Shown piece after piece: positions 35,091-48,052 of a stretch of 64,000 bases of DNA. The stretch is from positions 17,318,501 to 17,382,500 of the forward strand of contig JANJXV010000013.1 in the NCBI GenBank assembly GCA_024803745.1, in the 5' to 3' direction. A program made the position numbers and the translations under genes. Origin of the DNA: Megascapheus bottae. Its lineage: Eukaryota; Chordata; Mammalia; Rodentia; Geomyidae. The notes beneath the pieces are model-generated. The model had not been told where the DNA came from. It saw only the letters and a list, made by a program, of their open reading frames with translations, and did no database searches. Positions within the stretch are counted from its first letter, which is position 1; each line of letters starts with the position of its first letter.

Positions 35091-38000
35091 GCAGGACAGC
35101 TCTCCACATCCCACGAGCCATTTTCTGACCCAGGCATCTGCCAGCCATGCCCTGGGGAAGAGATTTTGATTGCAGGGTTGCACACCGCATTAGAGGAGCT
35201 CCCCTTTAGCCATTTTCCTCTTCCCCCTCCCCCCCACGCCAAGCAAGTAAATTCTAAGCAATCTGGATCCTTTCAGACCTGACCAAAAGAGACTATTTCC
35301 CTCAGAACCAGTGTTTATAAATGACCAAGAATGTGCAAACACTGGGGAAAGAGCAAATAAATCCTTCCCCACTAAATTTCCTGCCTCTGGCCCAGGAGAT
35401 CTGGCAGAGGATGCTTCCAGGTTAGTAAAACTTGAGATCTGAATGCGCAGATACCTACTTCCCCTCCACCCACAAAGACGCATGTTAGACTACAACTAGA
35501 ACCTTCTGTAGCTCAAAACCCACTAGCAGTCAGGCAGCCGTCATGCTTCTGATACCCAGTGCTTTAAGGAACTTACGATCATAGTTCCATTACCTCTGAC
35601 TTTTCCAGGTGTGGGCCAGCAGTGTGAGCATCTCCTGGGGGTTTGTTAATAAGGCACAGTCTTAGGCTGCATTCCCAACTGCCCGATCAGATTCTGCATG
35701 TCATTAGAAGCCTTCCAGCTCAGAAATGCATTCTCTATAGGGAAGCCTCCCACAAGCCCTAGACTACATTTGACTACTGTGCCTGGAAAATACCTAAGCA
35801 TGATTTTCATGTTTTTAAATGACTGAAGAAAAGTCACAAGAATAATCTGTGATGTGGCAATGATATACCATTCCCATTTCAGTATCCATAAATAAAATTT
35901 TACTGGAACCCAGCCACATTTTGCTGTTGGTTGTGGCCACTTTCAGGCTACAAATAGCAAAACCGAATGTGACAGAAGCTCTGTGGCCCACAAAGTCTAA
36001 AATATGTATGGCCTTTGTCCCAACTCATTCTGGAGATGCATTCTCCATGTTGTACACTCAGGAGACATGGGTGATGGTGGTCCCCTGACGTCCCCATTTT
36101 CTGAAGCCAGAGGCTTTCTGGCCTGACTGGAGGGCGAGCCTACATGTGTCTGAGGAGAAGATGTCCTTAGCAAGGATCACCATGGCCCAGAGGCCAAGGC
36201 TCTGGGCTGAATAGGTTCAGCCCACTAAGAGACTCCTCATTCCTGGTGGCCAATAGGACCCCGTTCAGCCATTCCCTGGAACCCCAGCCAGGTAAGTGAC
36301 CATCCTAAGGTTCTATTCTAGACCCCAGGATACTGGCAAAGACAAGCCACGAGATTCTCCCTTCAAAACATGCCTGCTATGGCCTCTTAGCTGTGTTTTG
36401 CACTCCCAGTCTCACAAGCTTCTGTGCTTGGCCTCAGCTGGCTGCCTCATGTTCCCAACAGTAATGAGTTCAGTATGGCTGCAGATGACTGAATTACTTC
36501 TAGGAAGGCCTAAGGGCTGTCAGGGTCAGCACTGGTGACCTTTATTTGTGTACCCTTGGTGGTCCCTGAGACTGTACCTCACGGGAACACTATAATGGGA
36601 AGAAGAAGCAGACTAAAGCTGCAGGACTAACTTGCTTAGGATGAAGCAAGGCTTCTTGCTTCATGGGAATCCAGGACCACTTAGATAACCTGATGAAAAC
36701 TGTTTTCAGAGACATAGAGCTTTTGTATATATCTAGTGGTGTATTCAGAGACTTATCTGTTGAAGCCCACCCGTGGAACACTATAAAACACTCCTAATCA
36801 GGATGGCTTTTGAGGGTGGATGTTGGCTATCCATTCTTCACCAGAGTGATAGGGCTGAGCACTCGGAATGATGTGGAGGTGGCTGAAGGTGCTGTGTTCA
36901 CCCATATCATTCTTCCCCACCCCTATCCTTCCTGCCATCTGTTCTTAGATCCTTTGCAGTGTTATTTTGTGGATTTGAGGATTAAATTATATGGAAGGAA
37001 AATGAACTTTGGTGTGTTAGGGAGGGAAAAAAGAAAAGAAAAGACTGGGGTAAGGATTTCCACTTGAGGATGCATAAAAATATGTCAAGAATTTAGCTTT
37101 AGCTTGTCTGAATTCCTGGCTACCTCCCTCTTCTCCAACTCTTCCCTCCCTTCTCTCTTCTCTTTTCCCTCCCTTCTCTTCTCCTTTCCCTTTCTTCCTC
37201 AGCACACAATAGTCAACAGTCCATCACACAGGACTTGAGGTAATAGGTAACCTTGGCTCCGTGTCTTCTCTTCTTTGTGTGAAGCACCTTTATCCCTGGG
37301 AAACAGGTCTTTGAGTCTTTTTGTTTTTGTTTTGGTTCCCCAAGTGGAATTTTAACTTTTACTGGTCTCAGCAGTTGAGATCCATTCTTTCATCATGAGA
37401 ATGTGTACCAGGATCTGGGTTAGGAAAAGAAGTTAGAAAAGTAAGCCATAAATCAGATGCACTTCCTACAGGCCATGTCACAGAGACTTGTTGTCCATGA
37501 CCCATACACGGCATGGTTCCTTTAACAAGGAGAAGAATGAGTGATTGAGAAGGGATGGAGGAGGGGCCAAAGGAAAGCACTATACCCAGTCCCTTCTCCA
37601 CAAGAGATTAACAAGGCTGGTGAGACACAATCCTGTAGACCACTGTCTGTTCTTCCTGCCTGCTCCTTTACTGTACCAGAAGCTATGGAGAGGCCTTGTG
37701 CTCTTCCAAGGAAAGCAAGGCTTTTTCCCATACTGTGTACTCTGTGACATCCCGTGATTCTATTCGCAGACTTATCCCATCCTCTGAAGCTCATCCATGG
37801 GTCACTTTTAGGCGCCCTGCCCAAGATGGGCAGAGTTTACCTCACCAGTGTGACAAGGGGTCCTGGCTGAGCACCCAGGGATCCATGAGTGAGGAGGTAC
37901 AGAGTGTGGGACTCTTCCCTGTCCCTATTCCTCATCTTACCTGGAGCCCCACTTATACCTTTACTTTACCATGTGGTAATTCCTTATCTACGCAGAGCAG

Positions 38001-39368
38001 CAAGTTGGCTCCATTTGCCTTGGGTGCAAGACAAGTGTGTTGACCTAATGAATTTCTCATTTGACTTTCCCCAGGTTTCTAAAAAGAAAAAAGAAAAATA
38101 CTTCACGAACACATCTTATGTATGGTGGGCCATGGGTGTGAGGCCACCCTCTGGAATTGGGGCAGTGTGAGGAAAGGGACCTAGGCCTCAGAGAAGGGCA
38201 ACGGTGCCAACTTTGCTTTCTGGCCTCTGATCTGGGTGTGTCTCCAGGAGTGCATTCCTTCCCCATGCCAGCTGCTGGCCAGAGCTCTCCTTGCCTTGCC
38301 CAACTCCTGCCTGAGCTAGGCTGACAGGCTGCCCTGTCTTTTGGGCCACATTTCAGGGCTCTGGTAAATACTGATGCCATGCTGAGGGGCCTGCTGACAC
38401 CCAGAAGGGGTCTTCTCCTCAGGCCCAGATTTTCAAAAAAGACCCAGGAAGGACTCGGCAGTCACATGTTGCATGTCTGCAAGCCCTTTATGATGGCAGA
38501 GCCGAGGGCAGAGCCCTTGCATGTAACCACCGCACCCACAGCACCCACATCAAAGACCACTTGCATAATCAGTCATAGCCAAAGGCCACACATTAAGGGC
38601 TGGGCAGAACTCTTAGGAGAGCTCTCAAAGGAGATGAAGCATAAGGGGATGGGGGAGGGCATGTGGCATCTGGGGCATTTGGGGGAGGCCACCCTGGAAA
38701 GCCAGTATGGGACACAGCTCTGTTGCTTCCCACCCAGGGGTTGGTCCCTACATCTCAGGCAAATACACGTGAAACAGCCTCACCCTTTCCACCTCCCTCT
38801 TGCATTAAATGAACGTCACAGAAGCAGTAGCCCTGGTGTGGAATGTAGCCACCAAGGAGCCTGGAGGTGGCTGCCAGCCCAGAGCCATACTCAACTGAGA
38901 GAGCAAGTCATAAACGTTGCAACTGTTGGTCTCCGGTGGATAGTGCCAGCTTCACCAAGGGCAGCAAACACTGGGTTCTGGCTTGACACTTTGTAGGGCC
39001 TGGGACCTGGACTGGGGCTGGTTCTGAATCTGGTCTTTTTTTGGAGACATCAGGCTTTCCCCTGGGTTCCCGTCACTTGCCTGTAAGGGGGAAGGCATGG
39101 GCTTTGGGGAGGGGAGGGGGATCAGGCTGTGTGTGGGAACCAACAAGCTCCTCAGAGAGCAGCACTTATTTTTAGTTGTCTCCCCAGTCCCAAATAAACT
39201 GAGAGCAGCTGGGAGCCTGTGGGTAAAGGCAGAGTGAAGCAGAGACAGGAAATCAGGGGCTCTCAGTAATGAGTTACAGGCACTCCAGAAGAGAGAAGCC
39301 AGACAAGGAATTTTCTTCAGGACTGTTTTCCTCTGGCAGGCTCTGGTATTATCACAGAGGAGAATGTG

Positions 39369-39369
<1 letters not shown>
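35091..39369. other. Repeat-poor intron sequence; no gene recognised
   Basis: MER5-like (35600-35735) and hAT-like (35880-36015, AAATTTTACTGGAACCCAGC and GTGGCCCACAAAGTCTAAAA) relics are present. A pyrimidine tract lies at 37125-37200. The longest open frame of the window (205 codons, 38379-38996) has no recognised domain. The low repeat content suggests possible regulatory sequence. Confidence 0.4.

Positions 39370-39421
<52 letters not shown>
39370..39421. repeat. (GT)n dinucleotide tract 1
   Basis: About 25 uninterrupted GT units. Confidence 0.97.
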
Positions 39422-39422
<1 letters not shown>

Positions 39423-39496
39423 ACAACTCCTGTCCAAGTCTTCCGCCCTCCTCCAACTTTACGTGAGTTTTGATTGTTCTTTGGGGAGGCAGGGTG

Positions 39497-39498
<2 letters not shown>

Positions 39499-39542
<44 letters not shown>

Positions 39543-39620
39543 TGTCTGTCTCTCTGTGTGTGTTTGTTTGTGTGTGTGTGTGTGTCTGTGTGTGCGTGTG
39601 TCTGTGCGCTCATGTGCGCC
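39499..39620. repeat. (GT)n dinucleotide tract 2, interrupted
   Basis: About 20 GT units, then TCTG/GTTT interruptions, then more GT with CG-containing variants. Poly-CV frames here are artefacts. Confidence 0.95.
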
Positions 39621-39986
39621 TGCTTGTGGGGGTGGTGGGGGAGGACCCTGGAGCAGCACGGTCTAGTCTGAGTCCTGGTGTATCTGCAACTGTTTAGGCA
39701 AAGGCTGAAGGACACAGGCCAGGCAAGTGGGGAAATCTGAAAACAGCCTGGTGTTCCTGAGAAGGAGGGGGTAAAGCCAAGGAAGAGGAGAGGACTTGGT
39801 CCTCAGCCAAGGGGGAAAAAAAAAGCTTTTTCAACCAAGGACTCTAACTGCTGACATGGGTACCCAGAATGGATGGGGACATTGATGTTTACAAGCATTT
39901 CTCCTGGCTGAAGAGGGTAAGTGACTGGCCGCTTTGTTTGGGTCTCTGTGGAGATGAGTGAGGGGAGAGACACTTTGGGACGTTTG

Positions 39987-39990
39987 GTGT

Positions 39991-40038
<48 letters not shown>

Positions 40039-40053
40039 ACGTGCGCGCATGTG
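39987..40053. repeat. (GT)n dinucleotide tract 3 with alternating CG end
   Basis: About 25 GT units end in ACACGTGCGCGCATGTG, an alternating purine-pyrimidine stretch. Confidence 0.95.
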
Positions 40054-43000
40054 TTAGGGGGAGATATTTGTTCAGCAGAGCCCTGTTGTAGCCAAGCTCT
40101 TCATGAGACTCTAATTATAGACATGAGGGGAGAAAAGTCAGCTGTCTTTGTTTCTGCTGACATTCTGGTGAATGAGCCTCTGTACAGAAAGGCAAGAATG
40201 GAATGAAGGAAATTAGTTATTATAACTTAGACTCTTCAACCAGCCAGAGGCTCCAAACAGTGTCACCAGAAGAAAAGAAAAAAAGAAAGAAAGGTGCCCA
40301 CTGTTTTGAGGTTTGAGGATTCAGAACAGAAGCTTACCACCCTTTTTAAACACTCTGAGTTCCGAAGTTGTATAACTCATTCTCAACTCCGATGTTATCC
40401 AGAGTAGTGGGCACAACGTGCCAGCCGAATGATCTGCTGTGTTTCTGGAGGAAGGTTCTAGAGGAGTTCTCTTCCTGATGTTCTGAAGTCTGGGATTGAG
40501 TTGTTCAGCTGTTGATGTCCTTGGAGGAGGGTGGGGGGATGGGCATCTGTGTGAGAGTGGGCATTGAGAAGTGGATAAAGGTGGGGGCTGGATCACTTCA
40601 TGCACAAAACTCAGGTGTTCTCTTTTGTTATTGTGTTGAAATGGATGTAGACTGATTTGCTCTAGTCTTGACATTGAGGGATTTTAGGCTGGATCTTTCA
40701 GAGGCAGGAAGAGCAGTGAGCATAGCTGACAGATAAGAGGTTTGACATTGTAACTGCAGAAGGAAAGGTGGGTTGGGGAGTTTCTGGCTAGGAGGATACA
40801 CACAATGCCAAAACACAGGGCTGGTGGCTTGTGCACGTGCACTCTAAAACCCTCCCTTCTGCAAATACTGAGCTCCTGGTGCTGGGTGTTCAGCTGGGCA
40901 AAGGAGAACCAATCTCCTATATATTTACCACCCCTGGAAATGGAGGACATGGAGGCTGCAGAGCCCCAGGAAGTAAACTTCATCACAAACTAATGCATAC
41001 AGTGAAGAAGGACAATGGGGGACTTGGAACAGGTGTTGAGAAGGTAAGGTTAGGGATCCCTCTTTGAGGATATAACACTTTTGGGAAACCTTAAAGAGCA
41101 GTAGGAGTAATGCAGAAGATTCATGCAAAGTGAATGGTACATGCAAAAGGTCTGAGGCAAGAGAGAGGCCAGCAGATTTCAAGGCAGAAAAAGCCAGTGT
41201 GGCTGAGCTCAGTGATGGTGGACAGAGGAAGACAGAGCTCAAATCACAGGACATGAAGGCTGTGGTGAAGGGTGGTGGGTGACAGTGGTTTGTCTGACAG
41301 GAGACTTGTATTAAGAAAGTCATATGGGATACACCGAGGCATCCAATTTGTATTTTAAGAAAACTGCTGTAGTTACACTGTGGCATTTGCTAGGCTGTGT
41401 TGGAAAACTGAGGCAGCTAAGCTTCATTATGGAGCTGGGCCAGTGCAAACCCCTCATTTAGTGAAGCCCAAGAGAAACTAAGAACTTCCCTGTGGTTAGT
41501 TGTATGTTAGCTTTTGGTGGTGCTGGGGGTCTTGAACCCTGTTCTTCTCTCTCCCAGGTCTGGTTCTTTCTTCAACTCTTCTGCCAAGTATGTAGAAAAC
41601 GATTACTTTAGAACCCATCAGCAAGCCGGCCTTTACGGAGCCTCTACTTCAGGGAGTGGGCATCCCCACAAGAGAGCATGCATGCTGAGATGTCAGATCT
41701 TGGCAAAGGTCTGCACTATCCTATGTGTTTAAAGAACCTCACTAGGAGGTGGGGGGGGGCAGGGGTAGTGGGAAAGAGGTAAGAAGCACACTTTTCATTA
41801 TATAGACTTTTATCACCACATTTCCAACATGAAGCTTCTCACCACTCCTTCCAGTCTCTGTGTGCCTGGGTACAGAAGCCCTGTCCTCACTGCTGGACAG
41901 ATGTAGCTCTGTTCCTTGGCAGGCATTCTGTCTGTGGAGGCTGGAGGCACTAATTCTTCTCACCATATACTGAGACAGCCTCAAGGTGTGAGCTCTGGTG
42001 ACAGAGGCTGGGAAGTTCCGAGGCTGGATGTGTTCCAATCCCCTGCATGGCTCTCAGCAAAACAAGTGTTTTTCTTCTATCTGTAGAATTCTAAGGATCA
42101 TTACAAACAAAACAAAAAACCATTTCGTGGCAGTTTTGGATGTGTTTTTCCAGCAGAACATAACGTGATTGAGTACTCTGTGATTAGAGAACATTCTTTG
42201 TTCTTCACCCAAAATACTACTGCCAGATTTTCATAATCTCTCACAAACCCAAAACAAACAAAAAATTCTTTCCATCCCATGATTCTGAGTACCCAGGGCT
42301 TAACTTCTACTCTGAAAGAGAAAGCTCAGATTCTTCTAATTTATTTTACCTATGAGGCCTATTCCAACCTGGACTTGACTTACCTTTTCAGTTTTTAACA
42401 TTTAATCTCACCTAAGTACACTTGCGCTGTTTTCCAAGCTTCTACTCCAAATATCCTCCCCCTGTCTGAATCCTATCTTTATCTGACCACATCAGGCCCC
42501 TGGTTCCCACGAATCCTTTGTTGATGCCTTCCCTCTAGGGGCTCTTCTAGCTCAGGTCTCACCAATTCATTTGCCCCTTTTCATGCACCTCTTTAAGGGG
42601 AGCACAGATTTCTGAGGATCTATGTTCTACAGGTGAATGTGTGCTGTCTCCTTCCTTCTTTCATACCGAGGTGGATATGAAGAAGTGCCCAAAGGAGGCA
42701 TGGCTAGGTGCACAGGGCAGAGGCTTTTGCCCATCAACCAGAACAAGAAGGGTAATGCCTTATGTCAAGGGGAGAACACTATTCAGGGAGGAACTGAGTT
42801 GGATGAGAAATATTTGTTCAGAAAACTTGTTTTTTGTTTTTTGTTTTTTTGCCAGGGCTGGCCTTTGAGGGTAAGCTAGTGTAGACAGTTGTAGTTAAGA
42901 ACAGGTGCGAAGCTTGGATTAGAATCTTGGCTTGTGTCACGTTTACTGGTAGTAATCTGAGACAGATTGCCTCCAAAGCCTGCTGCATGTAGGCATTTTG

Positions 43001-45014
43001 GGGATCAAGTGAGATTTGTGTATAAAATACTCAGCCTAGTACCATGCATACAGTAAACACACTTACCACTACCTGCTATTGGCTATTCCTGGGAAGAGAA
43101 GTGGAAGGAGGAGCAGGTGAGAATGGATCAGGCCCTCTTCTCTAGAAGTGCTTCATGGGAAGTTCAGTCCTTCAGATCTAGACTCCCTTTCATGTTACAG
43201 TCCTGGGTCTCACACGTAGAAAGCTTAGGGCCCCAAAGAGGCAGCTGTAACCTGACCTACCTTATGTACGCAGTGGCCCACTGGCTGCTGGTTCTGGCCA
43301 GCTTTGCTCTGATTGTTGCATGAAGGCCGCCCAAGGCTGATACAGTTCATTCTCCTCTCACACAAAGCCTAAGCACAAGATGATTCCTAAACCCCAGTAC
43401 TCAGAGGGCCTCTATCCCCTCAGCCATTTTGTTTCCTGACTCACCAAACACCTCACATCTGCTTTACACTAAAGTCAGTAGATCCAACCCATAGCCATGA
43501 AAGAGCTGCTGAAGATAGCTCCCAGCAAGGTCTTGTGGGGGCCACCCACTCCCCAGCACTGTTCGTGTCTTCACGCTGCTCCCTTGCTTTCAGCACTTTG
43601 AATTGTTGGAGCAAATTTGCAATTCAAAGTCAGAAAGGAATTGAAGCTACCATGCATGTATCATGGCACTGGCTTGGATAGTGCAGGAGACTGGAATGAA
43701 CTCAAATTGCGAATGTTACTTTGCCCTGTGTCATCTGGAACTCAAATGACCCAAGACCCTGGCCAGTTGGGCTAGAAGAGCTGCAAAGGCAAACACAGAG
43801 GTGCTCACTTGCACTGCATTCAGGTTACGCTGCAATGGAAGGTGGAGAAGTAGGCAGTAGCTTCTGACAAAGGCCTTTTGACCAAGAGCTTGGATCCTGG
43901 ATCCAGACTCCTGGGGTTTATATTTATATCTCTGTGACCTTGGATGATTTATCTAACCTCTTTTGCATTCAGTTTCTTAGACTATAAAATATAGGTAAAT
44001 AATTCTACACGTGTACTTGAAAGAGCACGTCATAGGTGTCATGGAGTGGACATACCACATGACAACCTGTAGGTACTTGAGAGCCCTTTGTGCAGCCTGG
44101 AGTCTGAACACAGAGGTTCTCCTCCCCTGGAGGACAGCAGTGGGCATGATTTGTCAAGGGTTCTGTCTGTCCACATTTCCTCTAGGTAGCTTCCCATTTC
44201 TAGCCAACATACACAATATATCTTCCCAGACTGCCCCCTATATCCCCCACCCCACCCCCGCAATGTAATTTAGGAGCTACAATTCAACCATCTCCAACCA
44301 GCCGCCCACACCAGTGACTTCTGTTTGCCATCTCCTTGAAGAGAGGCCCTTAGGCCATTTTACCCAGTGGGATTTAATAAGATGGCATCATCCCGGGCCA
44401 TTTGCTGAATAGTTGTGGGCACTCCGCAGCAGCACAGCCATTGGTAGTTCCATGAGCTGGTGGCAGCCTTCCAGGAACCTTTGCCTTCTCTCCTGCCAGA
44501 CACCTTCTCACCCGCTATGGCAAGTCTCATACTTTTTCACTTGTCTTCAACTGTAGACTCCTTTCTCAAATACATGGCAGTGGCTGGGGGAGGGGGGAGC
44601 TAAACAAGTCTTTCATCTTCCTTCCCCTTCATCACAAAATATAACTGTATTCATAGCTATCTTTCTCAAAATTCTTTTCTTTTATGGAGGAAGAACCTCT
44701 CTTGGCCAAAGCCAACCCAGTGCCCTGGCTTCTAGACTCAATTCTGTTCAAAAGTCACCTGTTCTCTTTTTCCTCTCAGCTGTTCCTTGCCTGCCTGTCC
44801 CTAGGGAAAGGCTTCATTCCAATTTCAGAGAAGAATTGGATCACATGATTTTGGGCTTCCTGGCTGCTGCTTCATGGCTTATCTTGCTTCCACCATTACC
44901 ATACCTCCACCTTGTTTTGGGGGAAGTACTGGGATTTTGAACTTGTGACCTTGTTCTCCTTAAACAGATGCTTTCTCACTTTAGCCAAGCTCTGTCTCTT
45001 TTGCTTTTCTTTTG
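40054..45014. other. Rest of SINE-free block; MIR and ancient relics, no gene recognised
   Basis: An ancient repeat relic with ATGCAAAAGGTCTGAGGCAA lies at about 41070-41290. MIR-like relics lie at about 42905-43075 and 43885-44015. No exon, RNA gene or young SINE is recognised. Confidence 0.45.
43885..44015 (+). repeat. MIR element relic
   Basis: The order GATCCAGACTCCTGGGGTTT, TCTGTGACCTTGGATGATTT, TCTAACCTCTTTTGCATTCA, GTTTCTTAGACTATAAAATA follows the MIR consensus. Confidence 0.75.
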
Positions 45015-45560
45015 TTGTTGTTGTTGCTGTTTTGTTTTCAATACCAGGGATTGGACTATAGAGTCTCCTGCTTGAAAAGTACCTATTGGAGTTGCTTTTT
45101 TTTTTTCCAGGCAGAGTCATGCTTTATGTCCAAGATGGCCTGGCCTGTGATTCTCCACATTGCTGGGGATAACAAGTGCGTGCCACTGTACTCAGCCATT
45201 GATTGAGATGAAGTCTTTCACTGCTATTTTTGCCAGGGCTGGCCTCAAACCCCAGTCCCCCGCCAATTTCTACCTCCTAAATTACTAGAATTATAAGCTT
45301 GAGCAATTGTACCTAACATGGCTTTGTTATCTTTCAGGTAGATTCTCATGTTTATGGCTGGTCTGGTCTGAAATACAATTCTCACTTATCTGGGATGGCA
45401 GACATGTACCACCATGCTCAGCTTTTGTTTTTTTATTCACTGAGATGGGGAATTATGCTAACTTGTTGCCTGAGTGGCAATGAACAGCACTTCTCACGAC
45501 TGCTTCCTCTGGAATAGCTGTGATTAACAAGGTTGAGCCACCAATCACTATTAGGATTTT
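45015..45560 (-). mobile_element. Cluster of diverged B1-like SINE monomers (antisense)
   Basis: Successive antisense B1-like ends occur (GTCCAAGATGGCCTGGCCTG, GCCAGGGCTGGCCTCAAACC, TCACTTATCTGGGATGGCAG). They are old and fragmented, so individual borders are uncertain. Confidence 0.55.
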
Positions 45561-46835
45561 TGAAAGTATAAGATACAATATATCCCTTTTCCTTCCTCAT
45601 CTTCTCCTGGGCACACTTGCTTTGTCCCTGTATTTGTCTTTTTAAAATTCCTTCCTATAATACATCTGGTTCCCAAGAAAACTTTCCCATGAATGTCTTC
45701 CTGAATTCATTCCCATTTGGAAATCTTAATGTGGGCATTCTTGTGAAAGGAACAGCTCTTCACTTTGTCCCTTACCTCATTCCATGTGCCTGATTGTTGG
45801 CTTCTCACAATGAAGGTCTACAGTCCGCAAGGCACCAGACAATTAACTCAATGCCTCCAGGCGAGCGAAAATAGTCACAGTGCTCACTCCACCCCCAACT
45901 CCAACCCCTGTGATGCCACTGAGTCTGTGAAGGTGTTTGTCAATAGTAATGAGTCAGTGCTTCTACTAGAACTGACAAAATGAGGAAACTCTTGAAGGAG
46001 ACTTCTCTTCCTAATGTACTCCCCATTGTAATACAATCTCTTCACTCACTGTGTGTCAGCACATAAGCACAGATCCCATTTCCAAAGTCCACTGATTAGA
46101 TACTCCTTGTGGATACAGAAGAGTCACCAATGACCAAGCTAAGCCAAGCTTATGATTTTAAGGGAAGATCTTGGTAAAGCAAATGGGTTTCTTCCATTCC
46201 ACATCAAGTTCCTCTGGCAGCTCATTAGAGACTCTCACACAATCCTTTCATTGGAAAATGTATGGACAGTCTGTTCTCAAGGCCCCCTTGTTTGCTGTGT
46301 TAGTTTTGGAAGACCAGAACATCTGAAGTATAGTAATTGTTATGGCCTCATGGATATCCTAGCTGGCTATTTCCAAAGGAACAGCTTTCCCACTCTCCCA
46401 GAATTCTTTTATAGTCAGTCATTTAGGTGGTGCCTATCCCATAAACCCTCTTCTGTCTCTGGAAGGTAAAATTTATTTTCCCTTTCCCGATGCTCATGTT
46501 GTTGGTATACATACAACTCTCTCCAATGGTGCTTATTGCCTCTGGTCGATGTGCAGGATCCTTTAACTCATTGAAGAAAGAAGTGAACAGTGGAGTGTGA
46601 TGACATGAGCATTATCCAAACAAGAAGCTTATTAATTCAGTACTTAGGACTTGGCTTTGTTTTTCCTCAGAGATGGGTGTTTAGATCATTGTGGGAATGA
46701 TAACCTCACTGCAGCCCTTAGTCTCTCCTATATATGATTAAATCCAGAGGAAGAAGGAAGAAAGGATAAGGTCAGGGTAAGATCTTTTGTTAGACTACTG
46801 GCAACAAAGGTTCTTATTGTATAGTTTTGCTTTCT
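45561..46835. other. No gene recognised
   Basis: Unassigned intron sequence. The 105-codon frame near 46152 has no recognisable family content. Confidence 0.45.
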
Positions 46836-47130
46836 CCTTTCTTTGCTTTGCTTTCCTTCCCTCCTCCCTCCCTCCCTCCCTCCTTCCTTTCTTTGCCTGC
46901 CTGTATGTCTGATTGTCTGTCTCTTTCTTTTTCTTTCTCAGTTTGAGGTTTGAATCCAGGGGTTTGTGCTTGATCAGCTTGCTTGTTGAGCTGGTGCTCT
47001 ACTTGAGCCACACCTCTAGTCTAGCATGATTATTTTGGACTTTCTGCCATGTCTGCCTCAAACCAAGATCTTCCGGCCTTCTGGGAGATAGGATTATCAA
47101 TATGAGCCTCTAGTGTCTGACTGAAGTTGC
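46836..47130 (-). mobile_element. Diverged B1-headed SINE (antisense) with (TTCC)/(TCCC) tail
   Basis: A pyrimidine microsatellite (46850-46940) leads into GGTTTGAATCCAGGGGTTTG, GCTCTACTTGAGCCACACC and a B1-like end near GGAGATAGGATTATCAATAT. Confidence 0.7.
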
Positions 47131-47409
47131 TTTAGTCACTCTGCATTTGGATGAAACTTCTTTAATGCCGAACTAAAGATAGTGGATTAGTTTGACTGAT
47201 CTTTGCCTAGAAAAATTAAAATTTGTCTTGGGAATACTTGAGTTTATAATAACTTCCAGAAAGCCCTAAGAATCCTTAACTAAAAGACTAAAGAGGGGAA
47301 GTTTTCCTACTTAAAATAACCTGCCTCCACTTGTACTGTTTGGTTCCCTTGGTGATGGGTGCCCTGAATCATGTAACTGGAATTGACAATAGCCCTATAG
47401 GCCACTTAC

Positions 47410-47411
47410 CT

Positions 47412-47446
<35 letters not shown>

Positions 47447-47447
47447 T
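47410..47447. repeat. (TTTA)n microsatellite
   Basis: About nine TTTA units without interruption. Confidence 0.95.
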
Positions 47448-47654
47448 ATGCCATTAATTTTAAGGTTTATATGTTACAGGTTTTAAAAAGCTTGCATGTA
47501 AGTGGTGCTTCTGAGTTTAAGCTATACTTAGTGGGGTTGACATCTCCCAGGAAGCACTTTGCTTGGTAGGCATGGCTCACTTGCTTGTCTGCATTTGATA
47601 AATTCCTTTGACCTGGCAGTGTGAAAATAAATACTCCATGTGTTTTCTTGTCCT

Positions 47655-47790
47655 ATTTAACTGAAAGTACATGTTAATGCATATGTGTAATACCAGTACT
47701 TGGAAACTGAAGCAGGAGGATTGTGACTTTTAGTCGGCAGTAGGACCCTGTCCAAAAAGAAAAAAAAAGAAGAAAAGAAACAATATTTAT
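47655..47790 (+). mobile_element. B1-like monomer (plus orientation)
   Basis: The phrase TGTAATACCAGTACTTGGAA with AAGCAGGAGGATTGTGAC and GACCCTGTCCAAAAAG, followed by an A-rich tail, matches a B1 monomer. Confidence 0.65.
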
Positions 47791-47824
47791 TAGAGCCAAG
47801 ACTTGCCCAGTTTATTGAATTCAA

Positions 47825-47910
47825 AATCTCAGCATAGCACTGGAGATTAGCTCAAGTAGTAGAGCCTTGCCTAGCAAACATGAGTTCAATCCTCAGTATC
47901 ACCAAAATCT
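47825..47910 (+). mobile_element. ID-like SINE monomer (plus orientation)
   Basis: CACTGGAGATTAGCTCAAGTA, GTAGAGCCTTGCCTAGCAAAC and GAGTTCAATCCTCAGTATC give the A-box-like and B-box-like parts of an ID element. It is tRNA-derived but not a tRNA gene. Confidence 0.75.
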
Positions 47911-47964
47911 CAGCCTAGTTTCAGGCAGATTTGTCATGTGAAAACATTTTCTGACCAGTTGGAA

Positions 47965-47966
<2 letters not shown>

Positions 47967-48022
<56 letters not shown>

Positions 48023-48052
48023 TGTGGTGTGTGTGTGTGTGTATGTGTGTGC
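47967..48052. repeat. (GT)n dinucleotide tract
   Basis: About 40 GT units with a few GG and AT interruptions. Confidence 0.95.

Noticed and set aside
38379..38996. 205-codon plus-strand open frame, the longest in the window
   Set aside because: It shows no recognisable domain, signal or low-complexity protein pattern, sits in a PPFIBP2 intron without splice context, and a frame of this length is plausible in GC-richer sequence by chance.
39269..39715. Overlapping open frames rich in CV, TH or HT repeats
   Set aside because: They are translations of the (GT)n tracts in several frames on both strands.
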